NCBI RefSeq assembly: GCF_017876755.1
Contig: NZ_JAGIOO010000001.1
Coordinates: forward strand, 3,209,786-3,273,785
DNA from: Crossiella equi
GTDB lineage: Bacteria; Actinomycetota; Actinomycetes; Mycobacteriales; Pseudonocardiaceae
Length of the DNA: 64,000 nt
Reading direction: 5' to 3'
Part shown: piece by piece, positions 33,201 to 41,076 of the stretch
Numbering within the stretch: position 1 is the first letter of the stretch
Layout of the letters: the number at the start of each line of letters is the position of its first letter
The notes under the pieces: model-generated
The model's input: the letters and a program-made list of their open reading frames with translations, nothing else
Databases searched by the model: none
What the model was told of the DNA's origin: nothing
Translations under genes and position numbers: made by a program

Positions 33201-34640
33201 CTACTCCTCCCGCCCTGCGGGCCCATGGGCAGCCACATCCTCCTGATTCCGAATAAGAACGCCCCACATACCCGCCTCACCGGGAATTCGCACGTCCTCT
33301 GACGCATCCATCACCTGAAGACTCCATCCATGCGGCCATCTTTGAGCCACGCCCTCCGACGAGTCTACCCACACTCGCATCTTTTTTAATCCGACATCTC
33401 CAACGAACTCCGCGTTACCGAAACTTACGCCCCCAGAGAACTCAGCCCTATCAAAATTGGCGACCTTTAAGAATCTTGCCCTATCGAAACTGACATACTT
33501 GGAAAAGCTAGTCAAACTAAATCTGACATTTTCAGCAAACTTTACATTATCGAAACTGGTGTCTCCATCGAACTTTGTCGCATGAAAACTGACATTCCCA
33601 GCAAAATCCGCCTTGTCAAAACTGGTATCTTCAGCAAACTTCGCCCTGGCAAAACCGGCCCAACCAGCGAACTTCGCTCTATCAAAAGCGGCATAACCAG
33701 AAAATCTCACGCCGCCGAAATTGGCGCCTCCAGAAAACTCCACCCTATTGAAACTGGCGTAGCCAGAAAAGCTCGCTTTACCAAATCCGGCACGCCTAGC
33801 AAAATGCACGTTATCAAAACTGGCATCTCCAGCGAACTCTGCCATATCGAATTGAACCGTTCGCGCATGACATCCGGAAAGGTCGAAATTTACAAGGACG
33901 GCGCCGGTAAGATCGAGGTCGATATCCGGCCAAAACATCTCGTCAGGCCGTTCATGATCGGCTCCGGGGCTCAGCCGAGCGGCCAGGATGCGCTGGGCTG
34001 TCAGACGAACCTGCCGCTCCTGCTCGCGCCGTTCCCGCTCTTCCCTCTGGTCGGCTGATTCGGCGGAGCCAATGGGCGAGTTACCTAATCCGGCGTCCTG
34101 ATCTGTGGCCGCAGGTGGCGCAGCTGCGCTGATGGGATCCTGATCCGGTGGCGTGTAGGGCATACGCAGATAAGCGCACAGTACGTTGACTATGGTTTGC
34201 CGTTGCCCGGGAGTATTCTGGGCCAGCCTTTCCAAGGCGTACATCCCGCCGAGTCGCACGGGTGCCTTCTCTGAGCCGAGCTGTTCAACGGCCTTGGTAT
34301 AAAGCTCGGTGACTCGACGCTCCGCAGCGTCCGCCTCGGTTGCCGCTGCCACATGTTCCTGATGTTGCTGACCGATCTCGGTCATGCGCTGCCGACGAGC
34401 GGCCAACCACAGCGCCGCCGCCCCTCCGGTCCCCACCACGATGGCACCTGCGGTCTTAATCGCTTCCAGCCGAAACCTATCCCCCTCACTACCACTGCCG
34501 TAGGCAAGCACCAGCCCGACCGCCACTCCAGTCCCGACTACAATCAGCCCAATCGCGCTCAGCACTATCGCTGTCGTTGACAGCACTCGATACTGTGCGC
34601 GGCCCTCCTGCTTACCCATGCGCCTAGTGTCTCTGCCCAT
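33201..34640 (-). CDS. membrane pentapeptide-repeat protein (AICE cargo)
   Basis: 479 residues. Two membrane helices lie at about residues 20-48 and 62-82, then a coiled stretch (TEIGQQHQEHVAAATEADAAERRVTELYTKAVEQLGS) and a conserved VRLGGMYALERLAQNTPGQRQTIVNVLCAYLRMPY block. Residues 225-430 are a run of about 17 repeats of the F-x-G/x-A/V-S/N-F pattern (e.g. FSGYASFNRVEF, FAGWAGFARAKF), a right-handed quadrilateral helix of the YjbI/pentapeptide_3 type. The repeat region is AT-rich, the N-terminal part less so. Related two-helix pentapeptide proteins occur on many actinobacterial elements; function unknown, a toxin- or defence-linked role is speculation. Confidence 0.8.
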   Translation of the reverse strand: MGRDTRRMGKQEGRAQYRVLSTTAIVLSAIGLIVVGTGVAVGLVLAYGSGSEGDRFRLEAIKTAGAIVVGTGGAAALWLAARRQRMTEIGQQHQEHVAAATEADAAERRVTELYTKAVEQLGSEKAPVRLGGMYALERLAQNTPGQRQTIVNVLCAYLRMPYTPPDQDPISAAAPPAATDQDAGLGNSPIGSAESADQREERERREQERQVRLTAQRILAARLSPGADHERPDEMFWPDIDLDLTGAVLVNFDLSGCHARTVQFDMAEFAGDASFDNVHFARRAGFGKASFSGYASFNRVEFSGGANFGGVRFSGYAAFDRAKFAGWAGFARAKFAEDTSFDKADFAGNVSFHATKFDGDTSFDNVKFAENVRFSLTSFSKYVSFDRARFLKVANFDRAEFSGGVSFGNAEFVGDVGLKKMRVWVDSSEGVAQRWPHGWSLQVMDASEDVRIPGEAGMWGVLIRNQEDVAAHGPAGREE

Positions 34641-34875
34641 GCCTCTCCTGTTACAGGGGCGCCAGCTCGGGTTGATTCTGACAGGCGCTCACCTCGCTAA
34701 TCAGGTAAGCGGCTTCCCGTTGGCAAGCCGGTGGGCCGGTCGACGCCGTTAGGCGTTGAGCTGTCCACGGGCGCGGCAGCCGAGCGCCCCGGCCACCCCC
34801 AGACTCAGCCACCCGGCGCTCGTACCTCCTCAACCCGGAGACCGACTGCTGCTCTCCCCCACCACGCCGGTACCT

Positions 34876-35007
34876 CGCGTTCTCCCGTCGACCTGGCTCG
34901 CCCCAACCACGCGGGTCAAAGGGGAACCGTGAACTCACGGACAGCTGTGCTGGGTCGGCCCCCTTGACGCGTGTGGTTGCCCTCGGGGAGGTCGACGGGA
35001 GAACGCG
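34876..35007. repeat. long inverted repeat with 19-bp perfect arms (possible origin or oriT)
   Basis: The outer arms 34876-34894 and 34989-35007 are perfect 19-bp complements. Inside them the complementarity continues imperfectly (CGCGGGTCAAAGGGG against CCCCTTGACGCG), around an inner perfect palindrome CCGTGA-AC-TCACGG at 34927-34940. The region lies in a gene-free stretch of the AICE. A folded single-strand or double-strand origin or transfer site is inferred. Confidence 0.7.
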
Positions 35008-35136
35008 CCTCAGGCCGCCCACCTCACCGCGGCTTCGTCGGTGCCCGTCCTCCTGGAGACCTGGCCGTCCGGCGAGGACATCTCGTGTGCTGCGGTTCCT
35101 GTGGGGTCGCGCGGGCTGCTCTCCCCGCCGCGTGGT

Positions 35137-35202
35137 CGCGGTCGGCCGCCGGGCGTCCGGCCGTCTTCGGCCGGACTGTCCGGCGGCTTAGCGACGACCG
35201 CG
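35137..35202. repeat. second large inverted repeat in the AICE non-coding region
   Basis: CGCGGTCG (35137-35144) pairs with CGACCGCG (35195-35202), and the interior holds GCCGCCGG...TCCGGCCG pairing with CGGCCGGA...TCCGGCGGC around a TCTT loop. A third hairpin, GCGGCCCC-GCA-GGGGCCGC, lies at 35241-35259. Together with the repeat at 34876-35007 this gives about 380 bases packed with secondary structure and no gene (34641-35316). Confidence 0.65.
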
Positions 35203-35316
35203 AACAGACCTGAGCGGCGGGGTGATGCAGTGCAGCCCGCGCGGCCCCGCAGGGGCCGCCTTGAACAAGAGAAGAAACTTTGAACACCAGGGCGCTGACG
35301 ACCCCGGCCACGGTCC

Positions 35317-36135
35317 CTAGCTGAACACCACGAGCGCAGCGGTCGCGTCGTCGAAGGCCTTGCCGCGTGGCCAACGGCGCCCGTCCGGGTCGCTGCGCTC
35401 CGCCTCGCGCGTCTGCCGGATCAGCTCCCCTGGGCCGTCCTGTCGCAGGGTCCGGACCACCGCGTCCCAGTCGGCAAGGGCGAAGCTGTCCACCAGCCGG
35501 GTTGCGCCATCGCTGAGCAGGGCGAGGCTGCGCACTTCGTCAGCAGGCACACTGCCGGTCACGGCTTCCGTTGCGGCATCGGGGTCCGTGCTGGCCACCC
35601 AGAACCCGTCCGGCCGGTTGCGGTGGTTGCGCATGGCCTCGATGTAACGCCTGAGCGCGAGCGCGTGCTCCTCGGACCCGTTGGGCATCGCATCCATCTC
35701 CTGCCGGTACCGCGCGCCGACCTGGGCCTCGCGGTCGTCGGTTACCGCGGTGTTGCCGGTCGGGGACTCGATCACCAACGTGGAGTCGGCGAGCAACAGG
35801 TACTCGACCTGGCCGCCGCGCACTCGGACCAGCAGCACAGTTGCCGACGGCGTCCCCGGGTGGTCGAGCTGGCACGCGCTCCCGTGCATCCCGGCCACGG
35901 CCGAGATCGCTTCGCCCAGAACCTCGCGCAGGTCTCCGGCGTCAGGACTAAGCAGCCGCTCAAGGAGTCGCGTTCCGAGCTGACGGGAGTACCACGCCAC
36001 GCCGTGAAGGCAGCCGCTGTCCGCGCCCGCCGATCCCGCGCCGTCCAGCAGGACCACGGCCCCGGGCACTGCGCCCACGAAGTCCTCGTTGTCCTGGTGG
36101 GACTGGGCGGGCTCGGTGGCCATGGTGACCTGCAT
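35317..36135 (-). CDS. PP2C-like phosphatase domain protein (AICE)
   Basis: 272 residues. PP2C elements are recognisable: NEDFVGAVPGAVVLLDGAG (the N-x-D and D-G metal motifs, about 16-34), YLLLADSTLVI, SLALLSDGATRLVD (about 205-218) and a final FDDATAALVVF. The spacing fits a PPM-type Ser/Thr phosphatase, though some metal residues are replaced (ADST rather than GDSR). It is the third gene of a leftward set with GntR and YdcF-like genes, 4 bases after the latter. The role on the element is unknown. Confidence 0.72.
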   Translation of the reverse strand: MQVTMATEPAQSHQDNEDFVGAVPGAVVLLDGAGSAGADSGCLHGVAWYSRQLGTRLLERLLSPDAGDLREVLGEAISAVAGMHGSACQLDHPGTPSATVLLVRVRGGQVEYLLLADSTLVIESPTGNTAVTDDREAQVGARYRQEMDAMPNGSEEHALALRRYIEAMRNHRNRPDGFWVASTDPDAATEAVTGSVPADEVRSLALLSDGATRLVDSFALADWDAVVRTLRQDGPGELIRQTREAERSDPDGRRWPRGKAFDDATAALVVFS

Positions 36136-36139
36136 CAGA

Positions 36140-36799
36140 TCAGTCCTTGATCACGCGCTTGTCGTAGCCAGCGGCCACCAGGCGCTCGTAGGCGGCCCAG
36201 ACCTCGGCGGGCATCTCCTGAAGCTCGGCCACGCCCTGCTCGCCGTGCAGCACGATGCGCTGTGTGTCGGCCGTGATCGTGTTGATCACCTTGGTGTCGT
36301 CGCCGATGCCCCGCAGGTAGTCGACGAGGTCGATCTTCTGGCCGGAAGCCAGTACCTCGACCTCGGGCCACATCTTGCGGCACAGGGCGTACGCGCGGCG
36401 CTGCTGGTAGGGGCGGCACACGATCAGGACGGAGTTGACCTCGATGCCCTGGGACTCCAGCAGGGCGCGGGACAGCTCGAAGTTCTCGCCCGTGTACCGG
36501 GCCTTCGGCTCAACCAGCACCGCCTCGTCCGGCACGCCAAGTTCAAGCGCGCGCTCGCGGTAGTGCACTGCCTCGCCACGCGGGAAGCGGTCGACGGTGG
36601 TGGGGGCGTTCGCCCCGGTGAACACGATCCGGGGGAAGTACCCGGCGTGGTACAGCTCGGCCGCATAGTCGGCGACGCCGAGATCGTGGCTCCCCAGCCC
36701 GATCCCGACGTCGCACGGCTTCAGCGGGCTGTCGATCCGGTTGTAGTCCCACAGGGTCCGCACGTCGGCAAGAACGTCCTGTGGCAGTGCATCCGGCAC
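36140..36799 (-). CDS. YdcF/DUF218-family protein (AICE)
   Basis: 219 residues without a membrane segment. DUF218 hallmarks are IGLGSHDLGVADYAAELYHAGYFPRIVFTG (about 33-62), EPKARYTGENFELSRALLES and NSVLIVCRPYQQRRAYALCRKMWP. These proteins bind S-adenosylmethionine or nucleotides in a Rossmann-like fold; their reaction is mostly unknown. The GTG start has AGGAGG upstream. It lies 10 bases after the GntR gene and is likely co-transcribed. YdcF-like genes recur next to KorSA-type repressors on actinobacterial elements. Confidence 0.85.
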   Translation of the reverse strand: MPDALPQDVLADVRTLWDYNRIDSPLKPCDVGIGLGSHDLGVADYAAELYHAGYFPRIVFTGANAPTTVDRFPRGEAVHYRERALELGVPDEAVLVEPKARYTGENFELSRALLESQGIEVNSVLIVCRPYQQRRAYALCRKMWPEVEVLASGQKIDLVDYLRGIGDDTKVINTITADTQRIVLHGEQGVAELQEMPAEVWAAYERLVAAGYDKRVIKD

Positions 36800-36809
36800 A
36801 GCTGTCCTC

Positions 36810-37574
36810 CTAGTCGGGGATCTTGAAGTTGTAGGTCCAGGCGAACCGGCTGGCCGCGTGGACGCCTCTGGCGAACTCCACCGGCACGCCGTCCTTGGTG
36901 ACGGTGCGCCGCCGGAGGATCACCACCGGCTCGCCGGACGGCAGCTTGAGCTGTTCGACCTCGTCCGGGGTGGGCATGCGTGAGTTCACAGTCTCAGTGA
37001 TGGCGTCGGGCTCGTAGCCCTGCAAGGTCAGCACGGCGAAGCCGCCGCCACGTCCGGCTGGTCCCGGCGTGGGGTCGACCAACGGGGTGCCCTCCACGTG
37101 TTCGGGCCGGTAGTAGCTCGTGAGCGTGTGGGTCGGCACGTCCCCGTCGAGAACAAGCCGAGCGCGTTCGTAGACCTCGCTGCCGAGTTCGACGCCCAGC
37201 GCCTCGGCTACCTCCGCGTCAGCCGCGGTCTTGCGGACGGTGTTGGTCTGGTCGGTCGGCTTCCACTCGCGGCCCGACGCCTCGCGGTCAGCCGCGAACG
37301 CGACGAGTCCGAACTTCCACTTGCTCTTCGCGTAGCGCTCGGCCCCGAGGCGCTTCATGACGGGGCGCTCGCGCACCACGGTTCCCTTGCGCCGCACCGG
37401 AGTCACCAGTCCCTCAGCTTCGAGCACGGCAACAGCCCTGCGCACGGTGACGACGTTGACCCCGTGCTGCTGAGCGATCTCGTCCTGTTTGGGCAGTGTG
37501 GTGCCGGGCGGGAACTTGCCCTGCTGGATCTCCTGCCGCAGGACGTCTGCAAGCTCCCGGTAGCCGATGCTCAT
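36810..37574 (-). CDS. GntR/UTRA-family repressor, KorSA-like
   Basis: 254 residues. The N-terminal winged helix (YRELADVLRQEIQQGKFPPGTTLPKQDEIAQQHGVNVVTVRRAVAVLEAEGLVTPVRRKGT is the region, residues 4-63) is GntR, HutC subgroup. The C-terminal UTRA domain includes EVYERARLVLDGDVPTHTLTSYYRPE and a closing EFARGVHAASRFAW. On pSAM2-type elements the equivalent repressor KorSA controls replication and transfer genes. Its operator-like sites GTACCTCTA lie directly upstream, so autoregulation is likely. AGGAGG precedes the ATG. Confidence 0.88.
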   Translation of the reverse strand: MSIGYRELADVLRQEIQQGKFPPGTTLPKQDEIAQQHGVNVVTVRRAVAVLEAEGLVTPVRRKGTVVRERPVMKRLGAERYAKSKWKFGLVAFAADREASGREWKPTDQTNTVRKTAADAEVAEALGVELGSEVYERARLVLDGDVPTHTLTSYYRPEHVEGTPLVDPTPGPAGRGGGFAVLTLQGYEPDAITETVNSRMPTPDEVEQLKLPSGEPVVILRRRTVTKDGVPVEFARGVHAASRFAWTYNFKIPD

Positions 37575-37598
37575 GGGCCTCCTCTGCTCTGGATAACC

Positions 37599-37685
37599 GT
37601 ACCTCTACCCTGCTTGACCAGCGACAACAGGTGATAGAAGTACCTCTATTGACACTTGGAAGTCTACCGTGTTCAATAGAGGTAC
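37599..37685. promoter_or_regulatory. operator array for the GntR repressor in the divergent promoter
   Basis: GTACCTCTATTGA (37640-37652) and its exact complement TCAATAGAGGTAC (37673-37685) are a perfect 13-bp inverted repeat, and a third copy GTACCTCTA is at 37599-37607. The region lies between the GntR gene and the divergent gene at 37717. The core GTACCTCT is a plausible HutC-type half-site. Confidence 0.75.
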
Positions 37686-37716
37686 CACTAACGGACACGG
37701 TTACGAGGAGCGAACG

Positions 37717-38082
37717 ATGCGCAACCTTCCGGTCAACCTCTCCGGCTTCCGCCTCATGGTCACCGAGGCTCCCACTCCCAAGACCCGCCTCGACGACAAC
37801 GGCCAGACCCTGCTGGCCACCAACCGCGACGGCTCTCAGCAGTTCGTGGTCTCCCTGTTCGCCAAGCAGCGCGTGGCCGCTGGTGAGCGCGCGTTCAAGG
37901 GTGAGGAGATCAAGGTGACCCTGACCTGCGACCCGGGCGAGTCCTTCGACGAGGGCGACTACGTGGAGCTGGTCAACGGCACGGTCTCGTTCTGGTCCAA
38001 CGAGCGTGGCGCCGGGCTCTCCTTCCGGGCCGATGGGCTCAAGCCCTACGTGAACCCCGCCCGCGCGGCCACCGCCGCCTGA
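37717..38082 (+). CDS. small AICE protein, SCO3933-type regulatory family
   Basis: 121 residues. It starts LPVNLSGFRLMVTEAPTPKTR and continues with TNRDGSQQFVVSLFAKQ and EGDYVELVNGTVSFWSNERGAGLSFRADGLKP. This pattern resembles small proteins found directly after the repressor on Streptomyces elements, annotated as SCO3933-family regulators; the exact role is unknown. GAGGAG lies 6 bases before the ATG. Being divergent from the GntR gene and behind its operators, it is probably the first gene of the repressed replication/transfer operon. Confidence 0.65.
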   Translation: MRNLPVNLSGFRLMVTEAPTPKTRLDDNGQTLLATNRDGSQQFVVSLFAKQRVAAGERAFKGEEIKVTLTCDPGESFDEGDYVELVNGTVSFWSNERGAGLSFRADGLKPYVNPARAATAA

Positions 38083-38275
38083 CCCGCCCCGCTTCTTCGC
38101 CCCGCCCGGTTAGGCCGGTCGCCCGTTCAAGTCGGGCCGAGGGCACTCGATCCCGTCTCGTCCGGCGGTGAACGCTGCCGTCGTCCGAACGTGCGGTCTC
38201 GTTTTATTGACAAATACACAGTGAGTCGAGCCATGCCTAAAAACGGTGCCATTTCCGCGCTGCGGCAGTCCAATT

Positions 38276-38316
38276 CACCCCCGGCTAAGCCGAAATTCTG
38301 GCGACATCCGGGGGTG
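38276..38316. repeat. 9-bp inverted repeat before the 38.4-kb genes
   Basis: CACCCCCGG (38276-38284) and CCGGGGGTG (38308-38316) are exact complements with a 23-base spacer, ending 32 bases before a small ORF. It may be a hairpin that affects transcription of the downstream operon. Confidence 0.45.
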
Positions 38317-38348
38317 TCCTGGAATCCCGCAACACCCAAGGAGGAGGA

Positions 38349-38405
38349 ATGCACCACGGAACCACGCGCACCACCCGCGCCGCGTCCCAGGGCGGTCCGC
38401 GATGA
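38349..38405 (+). CDS. 18-residue leader ORF, coupled to the next gene
   Basis: ATG at 38349 is preceded by a near-perfect AAGGAGGAGGA, and the frame encodes 18 residues (MHHGTTRTTRAASQGGPR) before a TGA that overlaps the next ATG (ATGA at 38402). The excellent ribosome site and the overlap suggest a coupling leader rather than a protein with its own function. No other evidence of coding exists. Confidence 0.45.
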   Translation: MHHGTTRTTRAASQGGPR

Positions 38406-38821
38406 CCGACACCGACCTGTTCGGCAACCCGGTCGAGACGACCCCGGCCCCGGAGAACACGCGGCCGGACAAGCCCGCGCTCAACGACATGGACGCGGTC
38501 GTGGCCGTGCTCGAACGCGCGGTCAGCGACCGCTCGTACATGCTGCTGGGCATGTCGGAGCGGGTCTACCGCATCACCGGCCCCAAACGCCCGGACCGCT
38601 GCCTGCCGGTCTCCCCCGCCACTGCGTGGGAGGCGGAGACGGTCCACCAGCTGATCAAGGCCCGCTACCTCAACGTCGGGGGCCGACACCCGGTCGTCTC
38701 CGGTGCGATCACCGGCTACGCCTGCTCGGTCCTGGTCCCCAAGGCAACTCAGCAGCAGCTGACCCACTGGAAGCACCTGGCCCGCCCGAAAGGCTGGGCC
38801 GAAAGCAAGTACCCCGCCTAA
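38402..38821 (+). CDS. hypothetical AICE protein
   Basis: 139 residues, soluble, with an acidic Pro-rich start (TDTDLFGNPVETTPAPENTRP) and a compact region MDAVVAVLERAVSDRSYMLLGMSERVYRITG to LIKARYLNVGGRHPVVSGAITGYACSVLVPK. No domain is recognised. It overlaps the leader ORF and is followed 15 bases later by another small gene. It is probably an accessory gene of the replication/transfer operon. Confidence 0.7.
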   Translation: MTDTDLFGNPVETTPAPENTRPDKPALNDMDAVVAVLERAVSDRSYMLLGMSERVYRITGPKRPDRCLPVSPATAWEAETVHQLIKARYLNVGGRHPVVSGAITGYACSVLVPKATQQQLTHWKHLARPKGWAESKYPA

Positions 38822-38836
38822 CCAGAAAGGCACAGC

Positions 38837-39103
38837 GTGCAGATTCAGGCAATCAACAAACGCGCCCGTGAGCGCTACGGCGAATTCGTCGGGGCGCTGG
38901 ACTTCGCGTTCGTCACGCTGGAGGAGCTGAAGAAGCTCATCCACAAGATGGACGAGCGCGAGGCGCCTGCGGGTGCGTGGCGGATCACCCCGCCGGAGGA
39001 GCTGAAGCGGCAGTACCTGCGGGTGCTGGAGCACCTGTCCAGCCTCCGCAACACCGGGATGGCCTACGAGAGCGAGCTGGTCTCGCGGGAATGGAGGGTC
39101 TGA
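38837..39103 (+). CDS. hypothetical small AICE protein
   Basis: 88 residues, charged and helical (RARERYGEFVGALDFAFVTLEELKKLIHKMDERE). It begins with GTG after GAAAGG and ends 2 bases before the next gene. No family recognised; position within the operon supports it being real. Confidence 0.65.
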   Translation: MQIQAINKRARERYGEFVGALDFAFVTLEELKKLIHKMDEREAPAGAWRITPPEELKRQYLRVLEHLSSLRNTGMAYESELVSREWRV

Positions 39104-39105
39104 CC

Positions 39106-39291
39106 ATGTCCCACCAGGTTGACCGCGTCCTCGCCGACGTCGACACGGCGATGTCCCAGCTCAAGAACTCGCTGAAGGGCATCCCGTACCGGCGGGAGAA
39201 GTTCAAGAAGATCCACGACGACTTCGCCAAGGCCGTGGCGGCCCTGACGGTGGACGTCAACTACTCCCGTTCCCAGGTCCCCAAGTCCTGA
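39106..39291 (+). CDS. hypothetical small AICE protein
   Basis: 61 residues, helical and basic (VDRVLADVDTAMSQLKNSLKGIPYRREKFKKIHDDFAKAVAALTVDV). The ATG follows a GGAGGG site. It belongs to the run of small genes before the translocase and no function is recognised. Confidence 0.6.
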   Translation: MSHQVDRVLADVDTAMSQLKNSLKGIPYRREKFKKIHDDFAKAVAALTVDVNYSRSQVPKS

Positions 39292-39393
39292 ACCACCCCA
39301 ACTACCCGGCGGCATGGCTGACACCACCTCAGCCACGCCGCCGGGGTTGGTGTCAGCCCTGCCCGCCGGACACGATCGGAAGGAACCCGCGTC

Positions 39394-39564
39394 ATGTCCG
39401 AGCGGAAGATCGTCAAGCTCGGCCTGGGCCTGCTGTTCGCGGCCCTGGCCGCCTCCCTGGTCCACCCCTGGATCGGCCCGGCCCTCGTGCTGGTCGTGGT
39501 GGCCCTGCTGCTCGGTGCCCTCGCCGAGTCCGCCCAGATGCGGAAGGTGCGGGGCCGTGGCTAA
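39394..39564 (+). CDS. 56-residue membrane protein upstream of the translocase
   Basis: Two hydrophobic helices (LGLGLLFAALAASLV and GPALVLVVVALLLGALA) between charged ends MSERKIVK and QMRKVRGRG. AAGGAA precedes the ATG. The stop lies inside the start of the TraSA-type gene (8-base overlap), which strongly suggests a coupled partner of the DNA translocase at the membrane. Confidence 0.65.
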   Translation: MSERKIVKLGLGLLFAALAASLVHPWIGPALVLVVVALLLGALAESAQMRKVRGRG

Positions 39565-40939
39565 GAAGACGGAGAAGACCACACGCACCCAGGGCCGGGA
39601 GTTCCAGGCCCTCGTGTGGGCGGCCCGGCACCCCGGGATCTCCTCGGTGCCCCTGGGCCTGTCCGCCTCGCTCTACCAGTTCGGCGGGTCGGCCACCCTC
39701 ACCGCCGCTGGCAGCTTCCTCGGGGGAACCGCGGCTGTGCTGGGTGGTTGGTACCGGGCGCACCCCGGCACCTACGACGCCTACGCCGCCCCGGTGCTGC
39801 GGGCCTGCCGCCGCCGCTGGGTCGGCCCCTACACCGGCCGCCGCTGGCGGGACCTGATGGACGTGGCGGACCTGGTGATGGAGCACCGCCGCACGGGGGC
39901 GCTGCACTACCCCCGGGTCCGGCGGGTCACCGCCGAGTCCCCGCACCTGGACGCGGTCACGGTCAAGCTGCCCCGGGGCCTGACCGTCCGCAAGGTCACC
40001 GAAGCCGCCGAAGTCCTGGCCTCGGCCCTCCAGGTGCCCCGGGTCGCGGTGGACACGCCCCGCCCGGGGGTGGTCACGCTGATCGTGCAGCGCTCCGAGC
40101 CCTTCGGGCACGTCATCCCGGCCCCGGACATGCCCGCCGACTCTGTCGACGTGGACCTCAAGAGCATCTACGTGGGCGAGGACGAGTACGGCAACGACTG
40201 GTACCGCCCGCTGGACGGCACCCACACCTTCGTCGCGGGCGCGACCGGGGCGGGCAAGAACTCGGTCATCACGGCCACGCTGCGCTCGATCGCCCCGCTG
40301 ATCAGGGACGGTCTGGTCCGGCTGTGGGTCTGCGACCCCAAGCAGTTGGAGTTCGCCTGGCTGCGTGAGCTGGTCGGCCCTGGCCGCTACGGCGACGACC
40401 CCGACTCCTGCGCCGAGGTGATCGAGGCGTTCGTCGCCGACATGGCCAAGGCCCAGAAGCGCATGCAGCGTAACAAGACCCGCTCGGTCCCGGTCTCCCG
40501 CGAGTTCCCGCTCAACTGGCTGATCGTGGACGAGATCGGCTCGCTGCTGGCCTACAACCCGATGCGCGCCCGCGACATCCTGGGCTGGCTGGGGCAGATC
40601 ACCTCCACCGGCCGCGTCACCCACCACGTGGTCGACGCCTACGTGCAGGAACCGTCCAAGGACGTCGTCCCGATCCGGGACCTGTTCCCCACCCGGCTGT
40701 GCCTGCGCGTGTCCTCGGCCAACCACCCGGACATGACCCTCGGCGAGGGCTGCCGGGCACGCGGTGCGATCGCCGATGAGATCCCCAACGTGCCGGAGAC
40801 TGCCGGTATCGGCTTCCTGCGGGAGGAACGCTCCCGGCGGATCCTCCAGGTCCGCGCCGCGTACACCGATGACGCCGGACTCGATGAGCTGGTGGCCTTC
40901 ATCAAGGGCACCGGCCCCGGCCTGCGGGCGGTGGCCTGA
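39557..40939 (+). CDS. FtsK/SpoIIIE-type conjugal DNA translocase (TraSA-like)
   Basis: 460 residues. Two membrane helices lie near residues 40-70; the motor domain follows with Walker A GATGAGKNS (228-236), CDPKQLEFAWLRE, Walker B NWLIVDEIGSLLAYN and a late ARGAIADEIP segment. Proteins of this type move double-stranded plasmid DNA between mycelia in actinomycetes. Walker A has Asn after GK in place of the usual Ser/Thr, with Ser next; this variant needs checking but occurs in some Tra proteins. GTG 39557 overlaps the small membrane protein gene. Confidence 0.88.
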   Translation: MAKKTEKTTRTQGREFQALVWAARHPGISSVPLGLSASLYQFGGSATLTAAGSFLGGTAAVLGGWYRAHPGTYDAYAAPVLRACRRRWVGPYTGRRWRDLMDVADLVMEHRRTGALHYPRVRRVTAESPHLDAVTVKLPRGLTVRKVTEAAEVLASALQVPRVAVDTPRPGVVTLIVQRSEPFGHVIPAPDMPADSVDVDLKSIYVGEDEYGNDWYRPLDGTHTFVAGATGAGKNSVITATLRSIAPLIRDGLVRLWVCDPKQLEFAWLRELVGPGRYGDDPDSCAEVIEAFVADMAKAQKRMQRNKTRSVPVSREFPLNWLIVDEIGSLLAYNPMRARDILGWLGQITSTGRVTHHVVDAYVQEPSKDVVPIRDLFPTRLCLRVSSANHPDMTLGEGCRARGAIADEIPNVPETAGIGFLREERSRRILQVRAAYTDDAGLDELVAFIKGTGPGLRAVA

Positions 40940-41016
40940 TGCCCGGGTGCAACCACTGCGAGGACACCTCGGGCGACCCGATCTGCCCGAACTGCCACGC
41001 CCGCGACCGGTTCTGA
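40939..41016 (+). CDS. 25-residue zinc-ribbon-like peptide
   Basis: ATG 40939 overlaps the translocase TGA. The peptide has CNHCED and CPNCHARDRF, two CxxC pairs 12 residues apart, a minimal zinc ribbon. Similar tiny CxxC proteins follow tra genes on other actinobacterial elements. Translation is inferred from the overlap and the motif. Confidence 0.5.
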   Translation: MPGCNHCEDTSGDPICPNCHARDRF

Positions 41017-41076
41017 CCCGGCCGCAACCGCGGCTTCGCCCCCGACTTCCCGACCTCGATGTGAGGAGGCTCCGCC

